Positions 19,892-28,643 of a stretch of 64,000 nt of DNA are shown here, piece after piece. The translations under genes were made by a program, and so were the position numbers. Origin of the DNA: Dyella jiangningensis (lineage in GTDB: Bacteria; Pseudomonadota; Gammaproteobacteria; Xanthomonadales; Rhodanobacteraceae); NCBI GenBank assembly GCA_000632805.1, contig CP007444.1, positions 1,550,001 through 1,614,000 on the forward strand, written 5' to 3'. How positions within the stretch are numbered: the first letter of the stretch is position 1; every line of letters starts with the position of its first letter. The notes below the pieces were generated by a model. It was not told where the DNA came from. It saw only the letters and a list, made by a program, of their open reading frames with translations, and ran no database searches.

Positions 19892-21096
19892 TCAGATACG
19901 GTCTCGTGGCGCGTATTTCCATCCCACCAGCAAGCCGATGGCCGCCAGTATGGCGATCAGACCTGCGAATGTGGCGTGCGCGAAGAAGGGATGGGTTCGG
20001 GCGGACAGCAAGCCGATACCGATCACGGGCAGCGAATTACCGCAGAACATGACGATGAGGTAGGTGGATACGACCTCGCCCCGTCGCTCCTCTGGCGCGA
20101 TGCGGTTGACCACGGCGAGGCTGCCGCGATAGCCCAGCGACGCGGCAATGCCCGCCAATGCCGATGCTGCCAGCAACAGAGGCAGCCGATGGGTGTGCTC
20201 GGCAAGGATCAAGAGCGCGACGGCAGGCGGAAACAACGCTAGGCTCGCCAGCATCGCCGTGCGGCTGGCCAGGGCTCGCGTGGCGAGGACAGCGCCGGAA
20301 GCGACCACGAACAGCAGGAAAAGCACAGCGCCTGCCACCAATGGCCGAGAGTCTTTCAGCGCATCGGCGAGCAGGTTCGGAATGAGTGCCGCGTAGAAGC
20401 CGATCAGCGCGAAGGTGACGAAGGCTGTTACGGCGGGCGACAGGAAGGCGGCGAGTTGCTCTTTCGGCACGCCAAAGCGTGGACGCAGCGACAGGTCGCG
20501 GAAGCGCCGTATTGGTTTTTTACCGTTTCCGGCACATGCGACAGCGTGATGCCCATGACGAGGAGCATCGCCAGGTAGACCGCGAAGGGAAGTCGCAACG
20601 GTTGCACTGAGAACTGGGCCGGAAGGCTGCCGACGATCGGCCCCACGGCAAGACCCAGAAAATTGGCAACCGTCGCGGTGACGGCCCCTTCGCGGCTGCG
20701 TCCGCCCGGTTGCAGCTCGGCGATCCATGCGGTCAACGTCCCGGGAGCGAGCCCTGTCGCAAATCCGCTGAGCGCGCGGGCAACGAACAGCCATGCGGTG
20801 CCGCTGGCAAGTGCAAAAGCCACCGTGCTTGCGGCGCCGATGACCACGGCAGGCCACGCGGTGAACTTGCGGCCGACCTGGTCCGAAAGCCGCGCGAAGA
20901 AGAACAACGCACAGAGGTTGCCGAGCACATAGATCGAATACACCAGCGTGAGCGTGACTTCGCCGAAGCCGAACTGCTGCCGGTAAAGCGGATACAACGG
21001 GGTGGGAAGCGTCGCGCCCACGAACATGACGGCCAAAGCGACCGCCGCCAGGAGGGGTGTGCCCGCGCTGCGCGTGAAGCTTGCGGAGTGTTCCAT
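19892..21096 (-). pseudogene. MFS transporter interrupted by a frameshift
   Basis: Two adjacent reading frames on the minus strand together make one 12-helix major-facilitator permease of about 400 residues. The N-terminal half (from the ATG at 21096) reads MEHSASFTRSAGTPLLAAVA to HVPETVKNQ. The C-terminal half continues in another frame from KKPIRRFRDLSLRPRFGVPK to GWKYAPRDRI. The switch falls at the T6 run 20516-20521 (A6 on the coding strand); one extra A would restore a single frame. It could be a true pseudogene, phase variation or a homopolymer sequencing error. The family fits sugar or drug exporters. Confidence 0.8.
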
Positions 21097-21238
21097 GGGC
21101 CGCATGGTAGGCGTGCGGATGCCATCGTCAGTTGTGCAAAACGTCGCCGATTCGTGAGGACGCAATGCTGCAATCGGTTTCATTCAGGCGTCCGAAGCAC
21201 CTCTCCGGTTGACAGTTATGGCGCCGCGGATGCGATGA

Positions 21239-21823
<585 letters not shown>

Positions 21824-21827
21824 CGCG

Positions 21828-22691
21828 TCAGTTGGCTCGCGCGCGCCAGTAATGGCGCAAATGCTTCAGCTTTGCCAGCGATTGCATGGCATCCTTCAAT
21901 GCATCGTAGGCCGTGAGTTTGGCCCAGCGACGGAAGGGTTTCGGGGCTTTCGCATGCTCGGCCGCTGCCATGGCGATGAGCTTGCGACCCATCAGGCGGT
22001 CATGCGCCAAACCGAGATGACTTTGCAGGTCGGCAAGCTGCTTGAGCCATGATCCGGTCGCCTGTTTCGGAAAGACGTGCGCGTAGAGCTCGACGGTGTA
22101 GCGCAGCTTTTTGGTCGACGTGCGCAGGCGATGCAGGGTTTTCTGTCCGCCGTCGAGTTTGTCGGCGCGCTTGATCAGCTGGTTGTAGTGTTTTTCGATC
22201 GACGTGGCTGCCAGCTTGCGCGTCATGTTGTCGGTGGGAGGTTCCAGCGTGGCCTCCCAATGCCGCAAGGCGCGCATGGGCTTGGCAAGATCGTACTTTT
22301 TCAACGCGGCCACGGCGTGCATGCGGGCGTTGGCTTGCCGAGCCTTCAAGGCCTTGGCGGTCGTGTCGATCTTGCTTTTGTCTGGCTCGTTCTTTTCGAC
22401 GAATAGCGGCAGGGTTTCGTCCACCAGGATATCGATGTCCCGGGTTTCGCCGGTTGCATCGCGGCATTCGCGCAGATAGGCGTGGACATCGTCGAGATCG
22501 TCGTCGGAAAATTGCGCGACGTCTTTCAGTGTGGCAGTGATCCGGCGCAGGTTGACGCGCCATGCATGGAGAAGATCCGCGTCGTAGGGTCCGGTGAGCA
22601 GACGCTTGCGTGCATCGACGGCTTTGACGAAATAGCCGTCCAGATTCCTGCGGATGCGATCGAATGCCGAGGGAGACGTTGACTTGACCAT
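21828..22691 (-). CDS. CHAD-domain protein
   Basis: A 287-residue all-helical, very basic protein with two CHAD halves: LLHAWRVNLRRITATLKDVA near the N-terminus and LHRLRTSTKKLRYTVELYAH in the second half. The conserved His and the many Arg/Lys bind polyphosphate in studied members. No CYTH phosphatase domain is attached and none is next door. An upstream in-frame ATG at 22748 would add 19 residues. The cellular role is unknown. Confidence 0.85.
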   Translation of the reverse strand: MVKSTSPSAFDRIRRNLDGYFVKAVDARKRLLTGPYDADLLHAWRVNLRRITATLKDVAQFSDDDLDDVHAYLRECRDATGETRDIDILVDETLPLFVEKNEPDKSKIDTTAKALKARQANARMHAVAALKKYDLAKPMRALRHWEATLEPPTDNMTRKLAATSIEKHYNQLIKRADKLDGGQKTLHRLRTSTKKLRYTVELYAHVFPKQATGSWLKQLADLQSHLGLAHDRLMGRKLIAMAAAEHAKAPKPFRRWAKLTAYDALKDAMQSLAKLKHLRHYWRARAN

Positions 22692-22826
22692 GGCATGGCC
22701 CGATAAGGCGCGTGGCGACGCTGCGTGACGCTGTAGCCTGGCACTCATGGAAAAGTTTCCGACCGGCCGGGATGTCTACTTTGCATCAAATTGTCATGCG
22801 GCGCGAGCGGCGTATGACCACATGCC

Positions 22827-23678
22827 TCAGGCGATAAAAGCCAGCGCCGCAGCGCAAGGTTGTTCGATCTTCAGCGTGAGCAAGGGGTCGGCGCGCGTCC
22901 TGCCCAGATTCACCGCAGCGACCGGCTTGCCTTCCCGGGCTGCCGCAGCCACAAAGCGATAGCCGGAAAACACCATCAACGACGAGCCCACGACCAGCAC
23001 GGCATCCGCCTCATTCAGCGATGTGATGGCGGCGTCAACACGATCGCGAGGCACGCCTTCGCCAAAGAACACCACGTCAGGCTTGAGCACGCCGTTGCAT
23101 TCGGGACAGGGCGGGATGTCGAAGCTGGAAAAATCCCTGCCGTCCAGGTCGGCGTCGCCATCGGGTGCGTCTCCCGCATCGAGCAATGCCCAGGCTGGGT
23201 TGCGCGCGACAAGCCATTGCTGGAATGCCTCGCGTGGCAGACGGTGTTCGCACGCCGTGCAACGCACCTCGTCCAGTCGGCCGTGCAGGTCGATCACGTG
23301 GCGATGGCCGGCGGCCTGGTGCAGCCCGTCGACGTTCTGCGTGAGCAACACCTGGGCATGGCCGCGCTGCTCGAGTCGCGCCAGGGCGTGATGCGTGTCG
23401 TTGGGCCTTGCGCGCCCGAACCGACGCCAACCAACCAGGCTGCGTGCCCAGTAGCGCTGACGCGTACGCACGTCGCCCATGAAGGCCTGGTAGGTCACGG
23501 GTTGTGGCCGCTTCCAACCGCCGTTCGTATCGCGGTAATCGGGAATGCCCGAATCGGTACTGCAGCCCGCTCCCGTAAGCACGAACAGCTTCGGGTGGTC
23601 GGCGATGAAGGCGCGCAAGCGTTCATGGTCTCGCGCCAGGTCGGCATCGAGCACTACGTTGGACTCATGCGGCAGCAC
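22827..23678 (-). CDS. NAD-dependent protein deacylase of the Sir2 family
   Basis: A 283-residue sirtuin. The NAD-binding motif is VLTGAGCSTDSGIPDYRD, followed by TQNVDGLHQAAG and the catalytic histidine in VIDLHGRLDEVRC. The zinc site uses CTAC and a later CPEC pair. The GTG start at 23678 is chosen because GAGGAG lies ten bases upstream and it overlaps the end of the HAD gene by 14 nt. It removes acyl groups from lysine and makes nicotinamide and O-acyl-ADP-ribose; the target is unknown. Confidence 0.9.
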   Translation of the reverse strand: MLPHESNVVLDADLARDHERLRAFIADHPKLFVLTGAGCSTDSGIPDYRDTNGGWKRPQPVTYQAFMGDVRTRQRYWARSLVGWRRFGRARPNDTHHALARLEQRGHAQVLLTQNVDGLHQAAGHRHVIDLHGRLDEVRCTACEHRLPREAFQQWLVARNPAWALLDAGDAPDGDADLDGRDFSSFDIPPCPECNGVLKPDVVFFGEGVPRDRVDAAITSLNEADAVLVVGSSLMVFSGYRFVAAAAREGKPVAAVNLGRTRADPLLTLKIEQPCAAALAFIA

Positions 23679-24396
23679 GGGCCTGCAACTCCTCGATGGC
23701 AGCGGCGATGCCGTGCGGGCCGTCGATCTGTGCGACATGCGACGTGTGGTCGACGAAATCCGAATCGGCTTCATGCGCCCAGGTGACGTGGTAAGGCATG
23801 TAGACACCCCAGCCGCCCAGTTGCACCACCGGTGCGATGTCCGAACGCAGGGAATTGCCGACCATGGCGAAGTGTTGCGGGGCAAGGTGGAATTCGGAAA
23901 GGACGCGGCGATAGGCGCGTTCATCCTTCTCGGAAACGATCTCGATGCGGTGGAACAGATCGGCGAGGCCGCTGCTGGCGACCTTCTGCTCCTGGTGGAA
24001 CAGGTCGCCCTTGGTAATCAGCACCACGTGATGGTGCTGGGCGACGGCCTCCACGGCGGCGCGGATGCCTGGCAGCAATTCGACCGGATGCGCCAGCACT
24101 TCCTTGCCTATCGCGATGATGCGATGAAGATCCGCGGCGCTGATGCGCGATTGCGTGATTTCAATGGCCGCCTCCAGCATGGACAACGTCATGCCCTTGG
24201 CGCCGTAGCCGAACAGGCGGATATTGCGCCGCTCCGTCGCAAGAAGGCGATCGCGAAGCCCGAGATTGGCGAGATCGACATAGTTGCCGAGGATCGATTC
24301 GAACGCGTCATGCGCCGACTGATAAAAGCCCTCGCTATGCCACAGCGTGTCGTCGCCATCGAAACCCACCAGCTTTATCACAGTGTTCACCCGCAT
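23665..24396 (-). CDS. HAD-superfamily hydrolase
   Basis: A 243-residue phosphatase-like protein. Motif I is VGFDGDDTLWHSEG with the nucleophilic aspartate, motif II is VLITKGD and motif IV is FAMVGNSLRSDI. A helical cap lies between them. The family includes nucleotidases and phosphoglycolate-type phosphatases; the substrate cannot be told. AAGG sits near the ATG. The stop lies inside the sirtuin start region, so the two are probably co-translated. Confidence 0.85.
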   Translation of the reverse strand: MRVNTVIKLVGFDGDDTLWHSEGFYQSAHDAFESILGNYVDLANLGLRDRLLATERRNIRLFGYGAKGMTLSMLEAAIEITQSRISAADLHRIIAIGKEVLAHPVELLPGIRAAVEAVAQHHHVVLITKGDLFHQEQKVASSGLADLFHRIEIVSEKDERAYRRVLSEFHLAPQHFAMVGNSLRSDIAPVVQLGGWGVYMPYHVTWAHEADSDFVDHTSHVAQIDGPHGIAAAIEELQARAAA

Positions 24397-24699
24397 GCCT
24401 TAAGACCGAAACCGCGCCGCGGCTGCGACGCCCGTGGAAGCCATTTTCCCAGAAAAAATGCGCTTGGCGGCACCTATTGCACACCAACAGTAGTCGCGCG
24501 TACGCGCGCGCGATTCCAGATGTGGGGCGAAAGCATGCGATTGCAATGGGCGCGAGACAGCTCCGCTCGCGGTGCTTCCAGTGGAAGCCATGCGCGGTGC
24601 TAGGATGACGCCGCCTCTCCCTCCGGCGTCGCGATGCGAACCGACGCGCATTGGGCAGGGATTCGCCGGGGCGCTCCACGATCGTGACTTCAGGTGACT
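24397..24699. other. Intergenic region between HAD and lacI-type genes
   Basis: This 303-nt divergent spacer must hold both promoters. It contains two copies of the 11-mer GTGGAAGCCAT (24434-24444 and 24581-24591). The second is part of a short inverted repeat, GCTTCC-AGT-GGAAGC, at 24574-24588. No gene is seen. Confidence 0.4.
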
Positions 24700-25731
24700 A
24701 TGCGCGCACGCATCGAAGACGTGGCGAAAGCGGCGGGGGTGTCTCCCAAGACCGTTTCGCGAGTGCTCAACAACGAACGCAGCGTGCGGGAAGACACCAG
24801 GCAACGCATCCTCGATGCGGTCAGGTCGCTCGATTACCGCCCGCATCCGTCCGCGCGAAGTCTCGCGGCGAATCGTTCGTTTCTGGTGGCGTTGCTCTAC
24901 GACAACCCTTCGCCGTCCTACATGATGGAAGTACAGGACGGCGTGCTGGAAGCCTGCGATGCGCAGCGTTACAGCATGATGCTGCAGCCACTGGACGCAA
25001 CCAGCCCGCGATTCCTGGAGCAGGTTGAAAAGCTGATTTCCGAGCGCCGGCTGGATGGCCTCATTCTCACCCCGCCGATCAGCGATCATGCGGACCTGCT
25101 GTCATGCCTGCGCGAGTGGTGCGTTCCGTTTGCCTGCGTCGCGCCACGCGACCGCAATTGCGCGGGCGTCGTGCTGGACGAGCGGCGTGCCGCGTGCGAG
25201 ATGGTCGTGCACCTTGCATCGCTGGGGCATCGCCGTATCGGCCACATCATCGGCCATCCGGATCATGGTGCGTCGAGTTGGCGTTTGGACGGCTATCGCG
25301 ACGGCCTGGAGCAGTGCGGCCTGCGCTACGACCACCGCCTGGTGGTGCAGGGACAGTTTTCGTTCGATTCGGGTGTCGTGGCGACGCGAACGATGCTCTC
25401 GTTGTCGTCGCCGCCGACGGCGATCTTTGCCGCAAACGACGATATGGCGGCGGGGGTCATCTGGGCGGCCAGCGAGGCTGGGTTGGTCGTGCCACGCGAT
25501 CTTTCCGTGTGCGGATTCGACGACACGCCGATGTCGCGCCAGATCTGGCCGTCGCTGACGACGATCCACCAACCGTGCCGGGACATGGGGCGCATCGCTG
25601 CCAACCAGCTGTTACGAACGATCAGGGACGGCGAGGGCGCCATGGTCTACGCGAAGTTCGCGCTGTGCCTGCGCGGTTCCACGGGGAAGGTGCCGGACCG
25701 GACGCGCAGGGGCTCGTCGGCACGACACTAG
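24700..25731 (+). CDS. LacI-family transcriptional regulator
   Basis: A 343-residue sugar-responsive repressor. The N-terminal helix-turn-helix and hinge helix read IEDVAKAAGVSPKTVSRVLN to SLDYRPHPSARSLA. A periplasmic-binding-protein-like effector domain follows. The ATG at 24700 has AGG five bases upstream; a GTG at 24694 is possible. It lies directly before the GH3 glucosidase, and three copies of a LacI-type palindrome sit before the glucosidase and the TonB receptor, so it very likely controls both. The effector is unknown, presumably a glucoside. Confidence 0.92.
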   Translation: MRARIEDVAKAAGVSPKTVSRVLNNERSVREDTRQRILDAVRSLDYRPHPSARSLAANRSFLVALLYDNPSPSYMMEVQDGVLEACDAQRYSMMLQPLDATSPRFLEQVEKLISERRLDGLILTPPISDHADLLSCLREWCVPFACVAPRDRNCAGVVLDERRAACEMVVHLASLGHRRIGHIIGHPDHGASSWRLDGYRDGLEQCGLRYDHRLVVQGQFSFDSGVVATRTMLSLSSPPTAIFAANDDMAAGVIWAASEAGLVVPRDLSVCGFDDTPMSRQIWPSLTTIHQPCRDMGRIAANQLLRTIRDGEGAMVYAKFALCLRGSTGKVPDRTRRGSSARH

Positions 25732-25753
25732 GCGTCCGTTGTTGCACTGCAAT

Positions 25754-25767
25754 TTGACAGCGCTGTC
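25754..25767. promoter_or_regulatory. LacI-type operator upstream of the GH3 glucosidase
   Basis: TGACAGCGCTGTCA is a perfect 14-bp palindrome with the central CG step seen in LacI-family operators. It overlaps a TTGACA (25753-25758) that could be a -35 box, so binding would block the glucosidase promoter. The same sequence recurs before the TonB receptor. Confidence 0.75.
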
Positions 25768-25834
25768 ATTTCTGTCAGGCTGCCGCTCCCAGGGCTCCAT
25801 GGGGAGCCGCAGCGGATTTGTTGGGGAGAGCTCC

Positions 25835-28354
25835 GTGCCTTTGACCCGCCATCGTTTGCGTGTGGCCTCTGCCGTCCTGATGGCGGCCTGTACGGCTGCG
25901 TCGGGCAGCGCCCCTGCTGCTGGACCTGACACCGCTGTCCATCCTGCGCTGTGGCCCAAGGCCACGTGGCCGTTGCCGAAGGACGCCGCGCTGGAGCAGC
26001 GCGTGCGGGCCCTGATGGCGAAGATGACGCTGGAGGAAAAGGTCGGGCAGCTGATCCAGGCGGATATCCTCAGCGTCACGCCGGATGACGTTCGCAAGTA
26101 TCGCTTGGGCTCGATCCTGGCCGGTGGCAACTCCAAGCCGGGCGGCCAATTGGTTGCCGATGCGGTGCAGTGGAAGGCACTGGCCGATGCGTTTCACCGC
26201 GCGGCTATGGACACCAGCGATGGCCATGTGGCGATCCCGTTGCTGTTCGGCATCGATGCGGTGCATGGCCATAACGGCGCCGTCGGCGCGACGCTGTTCC
26301 CGCAGAACTCCGCCTTGGGCGCCACGCACGATCCGGCGCTGATGCGCGAGATCGGGGCAGCCACGGCGGAGGAGGTGCGCGCCACCGGCATCAACTGGAC
26401 TTTCGCTCCCGCCCTGGCGGTACCGCAGGATGTGCGCTGGGGTCGTTCCTACGAAGGGTATTCGCAGGATCCGAAGCTGGTGGCGCAGTACGCCGGTGCG
26501 ATGGTCGAAGGCCTGCAGGGCAAGGTCGGTACGCCGCAGTTTCTCGACAGCATGCACGTGGTCGCATCAGCGAAGCATTTCCTGGCCGATGGTGGCACCA
26601 AGGACGGCAAGGACCAGGGCGATGCGCAGATCAGCGAAGAGATTCTGCGAACAGTGCACGCCGCCGGGTATCCGCCTGCGATCGATGCCGGCGTGCAGAG
26701 CGTGATGGCGTCTTTCTCGAGCTGGAACGGTCAGAAAATGCACGGCAACAAGGCACTGATCACCGACGTGCTCAAGGACCGCATGGACTTCCAGGGCTTC
26801 GTCGTCGGCGATTGGAATGCGCATGGCCAGGTGCCTGGTTGCACGAACGAGGACTGCCCGGTGTCCATCAATGCCGGCATCGACATGCTGATGGCGCCGG
26901 ACAGCTGGCGCGGCCTCTACGAACACACCCTGGCCGAAGCGAAGTCGGGCGCGATCCCGATGGCGCGGGTGGATGATGCAGTGGCTCGCATCCTTCGCGT
27001 GAAATTCCGGGCAGGCCTGTTCGATGCCGGGCTTCCGTCGTCCAATCCGCTGGCGGCCAGGTCGGCTGACGTGGTGGGCAGCCCGGCGCATCGCGCCATC
27101 GCCCGACGCGCCGTGCGCGAATCGCTGGTGCTGCTGAAGAACAACGGCGGCGTGCTGCCGCTCGACCCGCGCAAGCACATCCTCGTCGCGGGCGACGGCG
27201 CGGACAACATCTCGCGGCAGAGCGGCGGCTGGACGCTGACCTGGCAGGGCGCCGGCCTGAAGAACGCGAATTTCCCCGGCGCGCAATCGATCGGGGCTGG
27301 CATCGCGGAGCAGGTGAGGGCGGCGGGCGGCACGGTGGAGATCGCCGCCGATGGTCATCATGCGGGCAAGCCCGACGCCGCGGTCGTCGTGTTCGGGGAA
27401 GATCCTTACGCGGAATTCCAGGGCGACATTCCCAACCTGCTGTATCGCCCGGGCGACGATCACGATCTCGAATTGATCCGTCACCTGCGCGGCGAAGGTG
27501 TGCCGGTCGTTGCGGTCTTCTTGAGTGGACGCCCGCTGTGGATGAACCGCGAGATCAACGCGGCCGACGCGTTCGTGGCGGCATGGCTGCCGGGCAGCGA
27601 AGGTGGCGGCGTCGCCGATGTGCTGGTGCGCACTCGTGATGGCCATGTTGCCCATGACTTCCACGGCAAGCTTTCGTTTGCGTGGCCGCGCAGCGCGGTG
27701 CAGGGGCAGGGCAGCCCGCTGTTTCCTCTTGGCTATGGCCTGACGTATGCCGATCACGGGATGTTGCCGACATTGCCTGAGACATCCGGCATCCGTGGCG
27801 AGCAGGTTCCCGTCGGCAACTACCTCGAACGCGGCAAGCCGGTGCATGGGTATACCTTCACGTTGCGTGGCGCCGATGGCTCATCAACGCCGGGCGACGT
27901 ATCGCCGGCGGCAACCGGCGACGGCGCCCTGCGCATGACGGCGCTCGATTACAAGGCGCAGGAGGATGCGCGGCGCTTTGCGTGGAACAAGGGCGATGCG
28001 CAACTCGCCATTACGGCGCGCGCGCCTATGGATCTCGATCGCGAAACCAATGGCGACGTGCTGTTGATCACCACGCTGCGCATCGATGCACTGCCCGGCA
28101 AGGAGGCATGGATCGGCATGGCCTGCGGCAAGGGGTGCGAAGGCCGTGTCCAATTGGGGCCGCAGCTCGCCGGAATGCCGAACGGGCAGTGGCTGCGTAT
28201 CGGCGTGTCGCTCAAGTGTTTCCGCAAGGCCGGTGCCGATATGCATCACATTGAACAGCCTTTCGTGTGGAGCGCAGGCAAGGGGGCTGAGGTGGCCATT
28301 TCCCGCGCGGCGCTCGGCACCGATGCCGATCAGGTCATGGAGTGCGCCAGGTAA
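25835..28354 (+). CDS. Secreted GH3 glycoside hydrolase (exo-beta-glucosidase)
   Basis: An 839-residue enzyme that releases glucose from beta-glucan ends. It starts at GTG 25835 with GGGGAG six bases upstream, giving a signal peptide (PLTRHRLRVASAVLMAACTA). The GH3 N-terminal barrel has GIDAVHGHNG, SAKHFLADGG and the nucleophile D326 in GFVVGDWNAHGQV. The second alpha/beta domain has VLLKNNGGVLPL. A C-terminal beta domain of about 190 residues follows, as in ExoP-type 1,4-beta-D-glucan glucohydrolases. It lies between the LacI regulator and the TonB receptor. Longer upstream frames lack a signal sequence and a ribosome-binding site. Confidence 0.9.
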   Translation: MPLTRHRLRVASAVLMAACTAASGSAPAAGPDTAVHPALWPKATWPLPKDAALEQRVRALMAKMTLEEKVGQLIQADILSVTPDDVRKYRLGSILAGGNSKPGGQLVADAVQWKALADAFHRAAMDTSDGHVAIPLLFGIDAVHGHNGAVGATLFPQNSALGATHDPALMREIGAATAEEVRATGINWTFAPALAVPQDVRWGRSYEGYSQDPKLVAQYAGAMVEGLQGKVGTPQFLDSMHVVASAKHFLADGGTKDGKDQGDAQISEEILRTVHAAGYPPAIDAGVQSVMASFSSWNGQKMHGNKALITDVLKDRMDFQGFVVGDWNAHGQVPGCTNEDCPVSINAGIDMLMAPDSWRGLYEHTLAEAKSGAIPMARVDDAVARILRVKFRAGLFDAGLPSSNPLAARSADVVGSPAHRAIARRAVRESLVLLKNNGGVLPLDPRKHILVAGDGADNISRQSGGWTLTWQGAGLKNANFPGAQSIGAGIAEQVRAAGGTVEIAADGHHAGKPDAAVVVFGEDPYAEFQGDIPNLLYRPGDDHDLELIRHLRGEGVPVVAVFLSGRPLWMNREINAADAFVAAWLPGSEGGGVADVLVRTRDGHVAHDFHGKLSFAWPRSAVQGQGSPLFPLGYGLTYADHGMLPTLPETSGIRGEQVPVGNYLERGKPVHGYTFTLRGADGSSTPGDVSPAATGDGALRMTALDYKAQEDARRFAWNKGDAQLAITARAPMDLDRETNGDVLLITTLRIDALPGKEAWIGMACGKGCEGRVQLGPQLAGMPNGQWLRIGVSLKCFRKAGADMHHIEQPFVWSAGKGAEVAISRAALGTDADQVMECAR

Positions 28355-28438
28355 GAGCGGGTGCGTCTCATGGCTTTGGACATCGAGATGTCTATCTGCC
28401 CTGCGTCAATTGATGTTTCCCGGCGCGACATTTTTTAC

Positions 28439-28454
28439 TGCAAATACATTTGCA
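28439..28454. promoter_or_regulatory. Extra inverted repeat upstream of the TonB receptor
   Basis: TGCAAAT-AC-ATTTGCA is a perfect 7-bp inverted repeat with a 2-bp spacer. It is AT-rich in GC-rich DNA and unlike the LacI-type boxes, so it may serve a second regulator. Confidence 0.4.
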
Positions 28455-28532
28455 TCAAAGGCTTGTGTGGATGTTTGTGCTTGTTGCTCTGCGGCAAGCA
28501 TCTCCCGGCAAACCGTTTTATGATCAAGCCAT

Positions 28533-28568
28533 GACAGCGCTGTCATTGTCGATCGACAGCGCTGTCAC
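28533..28568. promoter_or_regulatory. Tandem LacI-type operators upstream of the TonB receptor
   Basis: TGACAGCGCTGTCA at 28533-28546 is identical to the operator before the glucosidase. CGACAGCGCTGTCA at 28555-28568 has one mismatch. They are 22 bp apart, about two helical turns, so two dimers could bind on the same DNA face. They lie 75-111 nt before the receptor start. Confidence 0.75.
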
Positions 28569-28643
28569 TGGGATGGAAGACAAGCGCGGCACGTCGAGGG
28601 GGCGATGCCGCAAAACTATTCCGAACAAGAGAGGGGAAGGTAA

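Noticed and set aside
24434..24591. Two copies of GTGGAAGCCAT upstream of the LacI gene as a possible operator pair
   Set aside because: They are 147 bp apart, not palindromic as a unit, and not found before the other regulon genes, so chance repetition is more likely.
28379..28392. Palindrome GACATC-GA-GATGTC just after the GH3 gene
   Set aside because: It is short, has no T-run for termination and is not repeated elsewhere in the locus.
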